A program made the translations under genes and the position numbers. Shown here one piece after another: positions 49,154-61,769 of a stretch of DNA of 64,000 bases. The first letter of the stretch is position 1; each line of letters opens with the position of its first letter. Below the pieces are notes generated by a model. The model saw only the letters and a list, made by a program, of their open reading frames with translations, ran no database searches and was not told the DNA's origin. The DNA comes from Dreissena polymorpha (Eukaryota > Mollusca > Bivalvia > Myida > Dreissenidae), in contig NC_068359.1 of the NCBI RefSeq assembly GCF_020536995.1, positions 80,984,454 through 81,048,453 of the forward strand. Direction: 5' to 3'.

Positions 49154-50688
49154 TTTTTTAAGAGTCATTACGCACCAAATAACATCATTTTTACAGCGTA
49201 GCTGTTTAACCCAGCTTTGCATCTTAGCTGGCCTTTGTAACCGTCCACTGAATTTGAATATACAATTTCCAGCTGGTAGGATCGACTCTTTTCGAAATAC
49301 AAAATGTGCATCTACAAACAGTTTTCACATTTACATGTACATTAATTATGTTATTTAATTGATTTTCTTTTTTTGGTAAGTATAGGGTATAAAAAGGGAT
49401 ACTAAACAACGTTTTGCAACGACCTCAACTGTGTGTTCAGCATGAAACAATTTGATCTCTACAGTTTTACACTAAACTCTCAAAATCTCAAAAGTTTGGG
49501 TCGGCCCCATTATATTTAAAAGTTTGACAGCTACAGAGCATTTGTACTTAAAGGCAGTGTTCTCATATTCAGTAATTATTACCGTATTGCATTCTGTGCA
49601 CTCATATGTTTTCCATCATATAAAATTATAAGTATTGATGTTCCCTATCCTGACGCATGCTTAGACGATAATATTTTTAATTGTTTTCGAAATTGACCAT
49701 TATACATGTAAGTGTATAAAGCTTTAAACAAGCAGTCGTTACACAAGTGGAATCTTACCTCACTCAGTGCTCCAAATAGGATTTGAAAAGGACAGGTGCG
49801 GGGCTATTTTGTCAAAAGAGCACTTTCAATGGGCAGAATTTTGTCAAAAGTGCACTTTGCGAGCATGCCGTAGTATTCTGTTGCATATTGATTTTTATGT
49901 TATTTATTATTGTTAGAATATATTATTTTCATAATTATTATACCATGCAAATAAAAAAATGTCTACAATGAGGATTTCTTTAATTACAATGTAACAAGCG
50001 ATTTATAAATTATAATGTCTTAAAAAAAAAAATTAATTAAAGGGCAGGGCAGGGCTTCGAAAGGACAGGATGGGCTTCGGAAGGGCAGGGTGGGTGCCCT
50101 TCCATTTATCCTAGCCGGAGCACTGCTCACTTAAATGCATTGCATTCTTACCCGCAAGACAACAAGGTCAGTTCCGCGGTCAGTCACAGAATCGTTATGT
50201 ATCGCTCTCGCGTTAACTAGGTGAACTTGAAGTTTGTTTTGACCAGAAAGATCTTAAACAAAATGATCAGCGGTAGTATTATGGTCAATTATAGTTTCCT
50301 AATGTGTTTTCAACAATTCAATGATGAGTTCCAGTTTGCATTTGAATAATGTAATTATAAATATTCCACCATATAGACCAATTTATTAAGCATTAGCACA
50401 ATGATTCACGATACTGTTAACAATCAAATTAAATAATAATGTCCGACAAACCACTAAAACAAATACTGCGAATGATTCGTGTGTGGCATGTTGACTGATA
50501 TGTTTTCATTCATTTTCATTCTTCCTGTGTTTTTATAATCTGTATCTACAGATATATGACTAAGATTTGCACAGAAAAGGCATGCGCTATCTTTGATCTT
50601 ATAAATATAACTTTTGATCTTTCAATACCAACCACAGTTGTATATCTTTTCAAGGTATTTCTTTTTATAAATGTAAACAAGAGCACCG
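49154..50688. other. non-coding; small AGGGCAGGGC patch near 50040
   Basis: No gene recognised. Between 49790 and 50110 there are AGGGCAGGGCAGGGCTTCG and similar G-rich words with a GAGCACTG border (AGTGCTCC at 49767, GGAGCACTG at 50117), which may mark a small fold-back element. Confidence 0.3.
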
Positions 50689-50960
50689 CATAACGGGTAC
50701 CAACGCTCGGCTGCGGATGCAGTTTTGAATAAATGAAAGATTGTCAGAATTTTTTTTAAAGCGGTCACAGTGACCTTGACCTAGTGACCCAAAAATAGGT
50801 GTGGCCTGTAGAACTCATCAAGGTGCATATACATATAAATTTTCAAAGTTGTAGGTGGAAGCACTTTGATTTTAGAGCCAATGTTAAGGTTTTAGCACAG
50901 GGGACGCCGCACGGCGGAAAGACACGACACGACGAGCTGGCTATGACAATACAGGGAAAA
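50686..50960 (-). mobile_element. element H: short CTTGTT-ending element
   Basis: On the minus strand the end is ACCCGTTATGCGGTGCTCTT followed by GTTTACA. The other end contains CGTCGTGTCGTGTC and GCCGTGCGGCG. Internally it has GGTCACTAGGTCAAGGTCAC, a phrase shared with element D. Confidence 0.45.
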
Positions 50961-51970
50961 TTGATACACTTTTTTACAATCTCCACTTTCTTTTACTGAA
51001 AAATACACTGATCGGAAAATTTCAAGCGCCCCGGGGACTCTGATTTCGAAATTCAAGCGCCTCGGCGAGGGATTGTTAAATGGCCTGTGGAAATCCCTGG
51101 AAAGAATACGGCTAATTTATTGTTTTATTCTGTGGACTTGTCAGTATTTAGTCTTTCGATCACGTTTACTTTATGCTTTATGAGGAGGAAATTTTATTTG
51201 TGAATAAACCAATAACTGTTGGGGGGCGGCTAGCTAAAGAAACTTCAGCGTACAGTTTATATAGTATTGACATACCTGTACGCTGAAGCTAACCCTGTAT
51301 CGAAAGTCAACCAGAGTCGTAACATATTTATGTCACGCTATAAATCAAAGAAAGCTCATTTGCTTGGATACATATCTACATATATTGGTGAATTAATATA
51401 AATTACTGCATCGAGGAATATTTTAAGGTTCAAATGTTTCAAATGCATCTTACAATAGATGAAAATAACTCTCATCAGTCTGAAATTCACAATTTCGACG
51501 CCATTGTCGCTTTGTCACGTGACGAGTTTTCATTTGGATACTTTGGGATCGACCTTGACATGTTATGTTGAAATTGTAAACATTACTTTCGTTTTCTGAA
51601 ATCTATTATTTGTGATTAACAACTTACGTCTGGTGGATTATTAGACTGATTTCATTGTGAATCAGGTCGTTTTATATAATATTTACTTTGACTCTGTATT
51701 GACACTACAATTTGTTTACAAAATAAGCCAGAATAATTAAAATACCGGGAAATGTCATTCTGAATTTGAAAACACTTGAGCACATGGTTTGTTACTAAAA
51801 ATAGAAATAGCGTCATATGACCGTGAAATCTCGGGAGATTCGCATTTCAAGAAAGTCTGTCACATCGCTGTTTTTCTCGATATGTAAGAGCAGAATAGAT
51901 ACATTTTAAATATTTAAGATAGTATTTTGTGAAAGAATATATCAGTTAAATGTGAAAAATGTCAATCTTT
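50961..51970. other. non-coding, nothing recognised
   Basis: AT-rich DNA without long open frames. Confidence 0.3.
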
Positions 51971-51987
51971 CCAATCAAGTGGTTGAT

Positions 51988-52120
51988 TTGGGCCAACAAC
52001 TGCATTTAAAAGCTGTTTTGGACCGGTCTTTGTTGACTGTCAACTTTTCGGGAATTTCTGGTTGACTTTCTAGCTGAAATAATTCACGTTCAGAATAAAT
52101 CTGAACGCTGAAACTCCAAT
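51988..52120 (-). CDS. possible terminal exon, unassigned
   Basis: After a good acceptor (TTTTTACAG| at 52121) the minus strand reads DWSFSVQIYSERELFQLESQ, then EIPEKLTVNKDRSKTAFKC, ending CSCWPKSTT and a stop. The composition is protein-like, but no family or upstream exon was found. Treat it as a candidate only. Confidence 0.2.
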
Positions 52121-52199
52121 CTGTAAAAACTGTAACGAAAAATGAATACAATGCTATTATATCAATATGCTTAAAATTGCAAAATAACATAACCAACTC

Positions 52200-53379
52200 A
52201 TAAAGTTTTAGTTAAGAAGTCCATTTTTACCTCAAATAGCATCGAATTGAAATTAGAAGGCATGCTTTGTTTCAGTTAAACTTCTGCTTAAATCACAATA
52301 CAATCACTGACCTCTCGTCATGTTATGAAATATTTAAATATCAACCAATCAGAAGAAGGCATTACAGGGTAATAGGCTGCGTTATCGATTAAAATCTACC
52401 TGCGGTATACAGCGGGCACAGTGATTGGAATGGAAAATGTGAGTAGTGTGTTGATTTAAATTGGTCAGGCGTGCAAAATTGAAAGGTTCATTACATAATT
52501 CTTACGGAACATTATTGAGGAATGAATTATCTACACAGGTATGTAAATATTATTGCAATCCGTTGATATTAACTGTCTGATATCGGGCTTGAATGTTGCG
52601 CACCAAATTCCTTGCGCATCAATAAAGACAAAGAAGGAAAACTTTTGCTATTAAAAAGATAGAGTGGACTATTGACGCCAAGAGTCTGCCAAAGCAAAAA
52701 TCATCAAAAGACTCTATGGCGGCAATTTATATTGACTAGTTGACTTTCCTAATGGGGTTGGTCCATAACTATAGTCGTGCCAGTCAAAAATCATAAAAAG
52801 CTACATTTAAAGTTATGGTAGCCAGAACTAGGGGGCAGCATGGAACTAGACTTGACCATGAATTTGAAGGTCATTCACAAACACTGGGCTCTGAAATAAG
52901 AACTACAAATAAAGACATGCATATGCAAAGTTTTAATATAAAACTTTGTAAACAACAAACATTGCATCCAAATAACTTCAAAAGAAAAACTTAGAATGCA
53001 TAGCCACATTATTTTAATTTAGAATCAATTTGTTCTGCGTCATTTGCAATCTTAAAATAGACAATCCGTGGCTAAAAGATGAACTATAATAAGATTGCTT
53101 TGTTTAATTATACAATCACATAATGGTTTAAACCATATCTACCTGTATTTATACGATACGTCTGAAAAACGGTGCAGTTAATGGCGTAGTTTATATTTTC
53201 ATATGCAAATCAATCGACAGCTTTCGGTAAATCTAGTAACCGGACAACTTCCGTGAAAACTGAACTAACCCAGGCAATTTCCTTAAAAGAGTTATCGTTC
53301 GTTGGTAATTGAACGGAGTAAGCAGTCGAAATGGCCCCAATTAAAAACTACCACAGTCTCAAATTAAATGTGATAAAAC
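52200..53379. other. non-coding, nothing recognised
   Basis: AT-rich DNA; no repeats of note seen. Confidence 0.3.
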
Positions 53380-53456
53380 AAAGACCTATAGAATACATAT
53401 ATTCAGGGACCTATACCTATGTTTGTATAGGTCCCTGATATATTCTATAAGTCTTT
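53380..53456. repeat. long imperfect hairpin
   Basis: TCAGGGACCTATAC and GTATAGGTCCCTGA pair perfectly around an 8-base loop. Outer arms (AAAGACCTATAGAATA and TATTCTATAAGTCTTT) extend the stem to about 35 bp. It could be a foldback remnant or an RNA hairpin. Confidence 0.8.
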
Positions 53457-53529
53457 GGATAAAACGACCCCAATTTTTTAAAATTAATGTACACGAACTT
53501 ATGTTTAAACTACAAATGTAGTAAATGTA

Positions 53530-53625
53530 TATATATGTATTTATTCATTTGTTTATTTATTTATTTATTGATTTATTTATTGATTGATTGATTGATTGAT
53601 TTATTTATTTATTTATTTATTCATT
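53530..53625. repeat. (TTTA)n/(TTGA)n microsatellite
   Basis: Runs of TTTA and TTGA tetramers with little interruption. Confidence 0.9.
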
Positions 53626-54059
53626 TTAATGTATTGCATATGATACAGCCTAACATCTCTTGGGTAATATGTAACTGTATAAAAATCCATTTAGGCAAAT
53701 TATAAAACATAAGCAACATTAGGGGTAAATGTGAGTACCTGATAAATAAACAAAAGTAACGCAATTGTACGTAATTGAATAATTTCATTATAGTATCTCA
53801 GACGTTATATTATAAGACATGAAGTATAGAAAAGTGCAATTACCAATATATCTTTAATGCTTTTAGAATTAAATGGGTGAATATTTGATAAGGTTCCATT
53901 CTTAATAAAAAAAATATTCAAAAACACAATTAGTATAGCAGTGTCGACGGACCGTTTATCAGTTAGGTACATGTCAGACGGACGTCAACCTAAGCTGGGC
54001 ACGACCTAATGTGACCCAGATCGCGATTATGAAGGCTTATTTGACGCAAGTCAAAATCT

Positions 54060-55440
54060 GTGACGAGAACACCGTTACGGACATAAATACTTGTTTGATA
54101 ACATTATTTTATTTCAACTTAATTTAAATGAATTTTTTGGCGTTGTTTCATTGTATAAAGTGATCATGAGTGGCTATTACATCAATTCCAAATCGTCAGT
54201 GACTTTTCAGAACATTAAGTGCGTAACGGTGTAAACACACATTTTAATTACGTTTTACAACTTTAAGAATTTCTATAAAATGTGTGGGTACATGTTTATA
54301 TACTAAATTCTTCTTTCATTGGACACCTTTTTGAAGACTTTATTATGTTAAAACACGTTTGCAGTTTTTGTTGAATCTTATTGTATATAAAAGTCTTCTT
54401 TTTTATGCGGCGTAACGGTGTTGTCACATTTGTAAAGGTGTGGACAGATTATCTTATACTTTCATATTCTTGTTTATTCGCATCGTGTTTTTTACTGAAA
54501 GTATGTCAGATAAGTTCCATGTAAAATTTGTGATGTTGTTTGAAAGACAATCTGCGATATGAATACGAACTTTATTCGCATCATATTGTTTGTATAAATT
54601 TCTCCACACCGTTACGATGTTGTCAACACCGTTCCTCATTCAGCGTAACGGTGTGGAACGTAACGGTGATGACATTCGGGAATTCTGACAGAACTGATTC
54701 CAATTGTATTAATTCTCCATTTTTGTCTGATAAATTCCATGTAAAATTTGCGTTGTTTTTTGAAAAACAATCGGCGGTATGAAAACGAAGTTTATTCACA
54801 CCATAATGTGTGTATATATTTGTGCACACCGTTACGATGTTGTCATCACCGTGGCGTTACTCATTCTGCGTAACGGTGTGGACTGTAACGGTGATGACAT
54901 TCATGCATTTGATCATCCACAAACAGCATGCTACTATCAAAAACACATTACGCACACATTATTCTGTGGCATCTAAGAATACATAATATTTGAAAATCAT
55001 AAAAGATCAGGAAGTGGAAGTAGCAAAGAAAATGGAAGAACGGTGTTGACGCTGAATAAAAGTACGTTCAATATTTTACTTCCTTTTTTGATGATTTTCA
55101 AATTTTTCGCGATCTTTTCATTGCTTAATTATGACGTAAAAGGTTGAAAGAATGTTTACTTTTCGGAAAAAGTTGTATCCCCGTATCATTCCCGTGCGGT
55201 AGATGAAATTTTCTTCGTAACGGTGTCGACTTGAAAAATTACAGACAGAGCCATAACTGACCATTTATAAATATTCTGCATATAAAGCTACTAAATGTAA
55301 CTGTTATTAATTTAAGTTTAAATATATTTAGCTCCATATGGTTGTTTTTTTATATTTTCGTTTGACATTCTTTTATAAAACAATCAAGAAAAATACCCTT
55401 GAAGAATTTGGACAACACACCGTTACTAAAATACATGGGA
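54060..55440. repeat. cluster of TAACGGTGT motifs with a ~232-bp direct repeat
   Basis: The word TAACGGTG(T) or its inverse (A)CACCGTTA occurs about eleven times (for example 54070, 54225, 54411, 54606, 54646, 54660, 54828, 54870, 54886, 55218, 55420) plus partial copies. Two ~232-bp direct repeats (about 54497 and 54729) each carry the arrangement CACCGTTACGATGTTGTC, then GCGTAACGGTGTGGA and GTAACGGTGATGACATTC. Minus-strand frames across them give similar peptides (ADCLSNNITNFTWNLSD and ADCFSKNNANFTWNLSD), so the repeat may once have been coding. No family is recognised. Confidence 0.75.
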
Positions 55441-56290
55441 GTAAGTTGCTTGGACAAAGCATAAAACTGCTTTAAGCGTGTGATCTGCTAAGAACTCTTA
55501 TCTAATATTGTTTACATATTATTTAACATTGTAATTATGAAACTTATCTCTGTTAATGTCTACCATTTAGATAATTGTTGAATATGGACAGTAAATGGAA
55601 ACTAATCAAATATTCACCCCAATACGATATTTTATAGGAAAGAAAAATAACAGAAATGTTGAAAACAATAAAAGCAAACTAAAAATTCTTATATGAAGGG
55701 ACTTATTCACAGATTAGATCATTTTCTGTATCAGTAAATGCCTTAAATAACTGGATTTTATCACGGAACTGTAAAACTTAATTGTAAGAACACGATTATA
55801 AGTTGAGAAATAAATAAATACAAGCATGTTTGTCCGGAGCAGGGCTCGACATATTGTCCTTTTGGTAAAAAGGCAATAGTCTAAACATCTCCACCTCCAA
55901 ACTGTGGACATTGTCCGTTGCACGTTGTGCGTTAGTAAACGGCATCTCTTCCTGAACAGATGGTCAGGTTTTCATGAGACTCACAAGAATTATCCATGGG
56001 CGACCTTTTTTACAAGTGGTTCAAGAAAATGTTATGCTCTGCTGTAAGTGTAGGTCTTTAAGAGCTAAAAATAGACTTGAGGAAACCTTTTATTCTCTTA
56101 AACCACAATATATGGGGGTTTAATAATTATTTAAGTCCTGGTCAAAACTCACACCAGGCGTCTGGGTCCAATCTAACCACGCCCCAGGGATCACATGACT
56201 TATATAGACTTGGTCATATTGACTAGCTTAAGACAATAATCTTCTTTAAAGCGACAAATCTTTGATATATGATATATGACATCACATTGT
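55441..56290. other. non-coding, nothing recognised
   Basis: AT-rich DNA; a family-A-like phrase appears near 56100-56200 but is too diverged to annotate. Confidence 0.3.
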
Positions 56291-56524
56291 TTGACCCATT
56301 TATGCCTAGCGTCTATAAAAAATGCCTTGGCAAACATCGTAGTCCCAAGTGAGACGCCGCATGATGCGGCGTCTCATCAGGGTCTCCGCTGTTTGCTTAA
56401 AAGAATTAATGTAAAAAAATAATATTCTAAATATAGAAATAAATATATTAGACATCCCTAATTTTGGAAATGAATTGATCCAATTTAGAAGAATGGGAGA
56501 GTCCACTAGGCATAAATGGGTTAA
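56291..56524. mobile_element. TTAA MITE (CCCATTTATGCC ends), copy 2
   Basis: Same family and orientation as 40134-40356. It contains the full hairpin GAGACGCCGCAT-GATGCGGCGTCTC that is partly lost in the other copy. The left TTAA has become TTGA. Confidence 0.8.
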
Positions 56525-57870
56525 ATCATACCGCTCAGTACGTAATTTCCCAGATAAGCGATATAAGGCAATTTTGAACCTCTTGTTATTTAATTGCTTG
56601 GGTATTGTTAGCAAACATGTTGTTTTTGACATTTTATGAATATTCTATCATAGCTGGAGTTCCAGCATTCTAAAATTTTTGTTTTTTGGTTTGGTCAACC
56701 GAAAACATACCCGGCTGGGAACGATATATCGGTATACAGAATCAAAATTGAGTGTCATTACTTGTGGCTCTGGCGTGTTGTCGCTTTAGAGCAAATAATT
56801 TGAGGCTCAAACATGCCTATTAAGAAACGCCATAACGAACTATCTGAAGTGTCATACGCGTGGTCATTCTGGTGCATACAAAGGTGGCGTATTGTTTTAT
56901 CGTATTGTTTTAACTTATTTTAATATGTGATGTGCGGATGCCTAAGAAGGCCGCAAACACGCAGTCACATCAGAACGTTAAACAAGTCCGCCTATACGAA
57001 ACATCAGGTATCCGTCGTCTGACGTGCTTTCGTTTACCGGTAATCGCATATATTTGATATAAAAGTTGCCATGGCATAAATCAGTCACCATACTCATGTG
57101 ATAAAAATCCGCATTAATTATCTATTCACAGTCACAAGACTGTATATCATAAATTTAAATATTTAACACGCGCAGAGGCGTATGCAGACATATTGTACTT
57201 ACTGAATTAATATGCTTGTAATTTGCATGACATGAAACGTAGCTATATTGCATGTTAAAACGTAGCTATATTACATGTCATATAAACTTCAGGCCCATAG
57301 CTATGATGTCGTTTCTAGCGCATTTACTTTCTTGGAAGACGTACACGAATCTTGATTACGTGTGTGTCATTAACAATGCTGGTATGTTGTAGAGGACACG
57401 TATACATATTCTAATAGGCTCTAATAGCTTGCAAATATGAACCTTGCACCGACTTTCATGTCAGAAAATATTAATAACGTAACGATGCATATATTCGTTT
57501 CCGTAATGGAAGCGATGTAATTGGATTGAAACGTGCGTCACAACGTAAACTGTAATAGCCTCATTTTCCGAACAAAACCAAATGCAAATATGTGATACAA
57601 TCTATGCGCATAAGTTATGCCTATTGAGTTCAAGAGTACTACATTGATGTTGTCGAACAATATCAAAACGTACCGGTATATATATTATTAGGGCAGTTGA
57701 ATAATGGATAGCGCTTTTGTTTATTTCTTGCTTAGAACTCAATGCCTAAGTATTTTTAATGCTTCTACATAATGTCTCCATTGCAATATACCTTAATACT
57801 CATATGCTTCGGTGTGCAGTGTTTGGAAAACAGCGCTTTTGCCACCGTTTTTCAAAATATATTTTAGAAG
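56525..57870. other. non-coding, nothing recognised
   Basis: AT-rich DNA. GAAACGTAGCTATATTGCATG and a similar phrase occur next to each other near 57235-57280. No gene seen. Confidence 0.3.
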
Positions 57871-57879
57871 CGAAATATC

Positions 57880-58352
57880 GCCCACCTTACACATGACGTA
57901 CTTACAAAAGAATCACGTTTTAGTCCATGCTTCATTAGCACAATATCGCCCAACTAACACACGACGTGTTTGCTAGAGTCTCAAGTCAGATCCATGACGC
58001 AGTAACATAATATCGCCCAAATAACACATGACGTGCTAGCTGAAGTCTCAAGTCAGATCCATGACGCAGTAGCGCAATATCTCTCAACTTACAGATAATG
58101 TGCTAGCTGAAGTCGCGAGTCAGACCCATGATGCAGTAGAACAATATCGATCAACTAACACATGGCGTGCTTGCTGAAGTCTCAAGTCAGATCGATGATG
58201 TAGTCGCACAATATTGCGCAACTTACAAATGACGTGCTAGCTGAAGTCTCTTGTTCAGTCAGATCAATGATGCAGTAGATCAATACCGCCCATCTTAAAG
58301 ATGACGTACTTGCTGAAGTCTCAAGTCAGATCCATGATGCAGCAGCAAAATA
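57880..58352. repeat. ~68-bp minisatellite, ~7 units
   Basis: Units contain GAAGTCTCAAGTCAGATCCA, TGA.GCAGTAG, CAATATCGCCCAACT and ACATGACGTGCT.GCT. The CRE-like TGACGT word recurs in most units. The array runs directly into the CCA/CTA triplet tract. Confidence 0.85.
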
Positions 58353-58359
58353 TCGCTCA

Positions 58360-58471
58360 ACCACCACCACCACCACCACCACCACCACCACCACCACCAC
58401 CACCAACCTACTACTACTACTACTACTATTACTACTACTACACCACCACCACCACCACCACCACCACCACC
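58360..58471. repeat. (CCA)n-(CTA)n-(CAC)n triplet tract
   Basis: Three adjacent triplet blocks. Long open frames through it (poly-Pro/Tyr/Thr on the plus strand, poly-Gly/Trp/Val on the minus) are artefacts. Confidence 0.95.
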
Positions 58472-58496
58472 GTTCGCAGTGACAAAAAACGTATTC

Positions 58497-58566
58497 ACAC
58501 AATGGCTGCTACTACAACTTATAGCCCATATAGGGGGGCATGTTTTACAAACAGCCCTTGTTTAAA
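58497..58566 (+). mobile_element. 3' end of an element D copy
   Basis: ACAATGGCTGCTACTACAAC with ATAGCCCATATAGGGGGGCA matches the sequence that follows the element D array at 23398-23430. It ends TGTTTTACAAACA (stem-loop) then GCCCTTGTTT. It is separated here from any D core. Confidence 0.5.
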
Positions 58567-58569
58567 ATT

Positions 58570-59393
58570 TCTTCTATGTGGGGTCATTTTGGGACTTTAC
58601 ATGAACCTTAACATAGTGGTGTCATTTGTGTGGTATTGATATGTGATAGTCTTTATGCCAAAAGCGGTGTGTAGCAGCCACACTGACCATTTTTAAGTCA
58701 GTGTGACATTTCCTGTCTGAGCTATAACTTTGCCATATATCTGTCAAGTTGCCTGTAGCACCTATCTCCTAACATCAAAGGTCAATGTCTTTTTTAGTGT
58801 TTAGGTCAAATTTGGTCACAAAACAGCTTGCATATTTATTTCTGCCTCATTCATTACTTTGCCATAAATACATATAGAGGGATACTAAAATAACTTGGCA
58901 CCAAAAAGTAAACAATTATAAGACATTGCATCTTGCATTGCAACTTTCTTACCTACCTCTAAGGCAGCGTTATAGATAATTTTTTACCCATGGCTATAAA
59001 TACCCCCACTTTTCAAAGCATGGGGGTAAATGGTCCAATTTTGCCTTGCTTGAAGGTTAATTTGCTAAAAGTAAAACCATTGCCGACTTTTGAATGTTGA
59101 TTGCTCCGTCAGTGGCCCAAACATTATCAGCCTTGTATAGTTGGCAGATATAACAATGGGTGTTTTGACAGCTACATATGCACACAGACCTGTAAAAAAA
59201 TTACCGGTAGTTAACTAAAAAAGGGTTACACGCTTCAAAAAATGAACATGTATTGAATGAATCAGAATATGTTGCTAACATGTAAGCTTCATATCTAAGA
59301 AATATTAGTTCCAGTGCATTAAGTACATATCTTAGTTGTATTACCATTGTGTCAAGTACTTAAATCCAATTTTTAAAATAAACTCAATTTTGA
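58570..59393. other. non-coding, nothing recognised
   Basis: AT-rich DNA without clear repeats. Confidence 0.3.
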
Positions 59394-60540
59394 ACAAGAG
59401 GGTCAGGGGCCCATGGTGGCTCGTCTGAGACTTTGGGGACTGACCTGCTCTCAGAAAGAGGCTATGTTTAAATGTTGTATTTATGAATCTATAGATTATT
59501 GCCCCCTACCCCTGACGGCCATTGTCAACAAACCGGAATCATTTTCAGACTCAACAAGTCGTCAAGGTTATCATGGGGACACATCCTCTGACCAAATTTC
59601 ATGAAGATTGGACCATAAATGTCATTGTGGCTTCTAGAGTATTAACACGTTTTTTAGACATATTATAAAAAAGGCCCTATCCATTGGAAGCCATGTTTTT
59701 CAACCAACCAGAACCATTTTCACACTCATTTAAGATATCATTAAGAAAAATCTTCTGACCAAGTTTCATGAAGACCCGGCAAAAAAATTGGCCTGGAAAT
59801 CGATCAAGTTGGGATTAAACATATCTAAGAAGGTAACTCAAAGTGCAACAACAATCGTTTAAACAATAGGGCCTGAAAGGCCCAAAGTCGCTCACCTGAG
59901 ATAACAAGATATTATTGGGACAAATCTTCTGACCAAGTTTCACGAAGATTGGACAATAAATGTGGCCTATAGAGTGTTAACAAGGTTTTACTATAGCCAT
60001 ATATAGTCACAAAAGGAAAAATGCCCCACCCCTGGTGGCCATGTTTTTAAAGCAACCAAAACCATTTTCAAACTCATGCAAGATACCATTGGGACAAATC
60101 TTCTGACCATCTTTCATGATGATTGGAAAATAAATGTGACCTCTAAGAGTGTTAACAAGGTTTTACTTAAGTCATATAAGGAAAAATGCCCCGCCCCGTG
60201 GTGGCCATGTTTTTCAACCAACCGGCATAATTTTTGAACTCGTCCAAGATATTATTGGGATGAATCTTCTGACCAAGTTTCATGAAGATTGGACTATAAA
60301 TGTGGTTTCTAGAGTGTTAACAAGATTTTACTACAGCCATATATAGCCAGATAAGGAAAAATGCCCCGCCCCATGGCAGCCATGTTTTTCAAGCAAACGT
60401 AACCATTTTCGAACCCATCCAAGATATCAATAAGACAAATCTTCTGACCATCAGGGCTTTTTTCAGCTTTTTGGGAAGATAGCTCATGGCTTTGAAATTG
60501 TGAATTTTATCGACATTTTCAAGAAATTGGGAAAATATAT
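59394..60540 (-). mobile_element. element A, block 2, left part (two 3' ends)
   Basis: CTTGTT-type 3' ends in minus orientation occur at 59394 (AACAAGAGGGTC) and near 59870 (AGGGCCTGAAAGGCCCAAAG). Diverged A units follow (AAGGAAAAATGCCCC..CCCC, GGTGGCCATGTTTTT, CAAGTTTCATGAAGATTGGA). The block ends where the pogo-like element begins. Confidence 0.6.
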
Positions 60541-60553
60541 TGGGATTTAAAAC

Positions 60554-61759
60554 TACAGTCGAAACTGACCTAACGGCCACCTGAATTTACCGGTCACCTG
60601 CAGACAACGGTCAGTCTGGCCCAAATCCCCCCAAAGAAAAACACTATATTACACTTGAATTTAATGGCAACCTGTCCATAACGGCCAACAGCCACTATAT
60701 TCCACTCCGAAATTCATGTTTGACCAAAAATCAACTGTCAGGCATCAGTCGTCTCGAGTCGCGAAAATTGAAAACACAGCACATCATTTGTCTGTCTATT
60801 TTGCAGTTTAAGAGTCTGATAGCGGTAATTGTCTTTGATATTATAAAAGCGGCCCGCTGCGAGTAAACAAATAGTAAGATGTTGAGACGGTTTGTTTTCC
60901 GCGGATAATTGTGGGGGTATCTTCAAAAGAAAATATGTCAGAGTTTGTGACACGTTTAAAGTAATTATTGCTAATTAAATGACCACTAATTAGTACATTG
61001 TACTTACAACATTGAGTATTGATTTGAAAATAACATTTTCGGATCATTCTTTAAAAGAGCTTTTTAGCGTACACAACACTTTTAAAAGCAATCGGAATAT
61101 TAAATCACGAAATAACAATGAGTGGTAAACGTAAGTTCATCACATAAGAGGATTGAGTCAAGTGTTTGAAACTATTTGAATCTGGAAAAAGTTCGCGTGT
61201 AATAAGCAAGTGAGCTCCAAAATATGACACGGAATACAGCGGGTTGAATGTTTGTATGAACTTGTTGCATTAAAATGCTTTTTGTGTGATGTTTGCGTAC
61301 AAATAAATTTTAACAAACTGTTTGTGTCTTTTTCTTTGAATTAGAACAGTACAATTACACCGTACTATCGGTTTATGACAGAGAATCCGCTTTTTAGACT
61401 TTTACGGATGTGACGTCAACGGCACATGACAAGCTTTATTTACTGAATGAAAGAGATGCATGAGTAAACAATTATACCAGCGTTGATTAAGTAATTGCTT
61501 TAGTTTAACAATATGAAATTAAAAATTAAATCAATCTATAAGATATTATTCTGTATTATTAAATGTACACACGTAAGTTATTTCTGTTATTATGCTTAGT
61601 TAACAGCAATGAGCATTTTTTTACACTGTATGCAAACGACTGGATGGATTAACAACGTAGCAATTACCAACTGACAAACCATCTTAAAATTGTGATTCGA
61701 ATTTAACGGTCACTTTGGCCATTTCCCTTGACTGACCGCTGTTCTCAGGTTTGACTGTA
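60554..61759 (+). mobile_element. pogo/Tigger-like element with both ends, copy 2
   Basis: The left end is TACAGTCGAAACTGACC and the right end is GGTTTGACTGTA, inverted and each flanked by TA, as expected for pogo/Tigger. ACGGCCAC and GACCG-rich subterminal words are inverted at both ends. At 61119 it encodes MSGKRKFIT and then LFESGKSS before the frame fails. The DDE domain is missing, so it is an internally deleted, non-autonomous copy of about 1.2 kb. Confidence 0.7.
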
Positions 61760-61769
61760 AATGAATTAG

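Noticed and set aside
58295-58639. Pro/Tyr/Thr-rich and Gly/Val/Trp-rich frames resembling low-complexity proteins
   Set aside because: They come from the triplet repeat tract; flanking sequence is repeat-derived.
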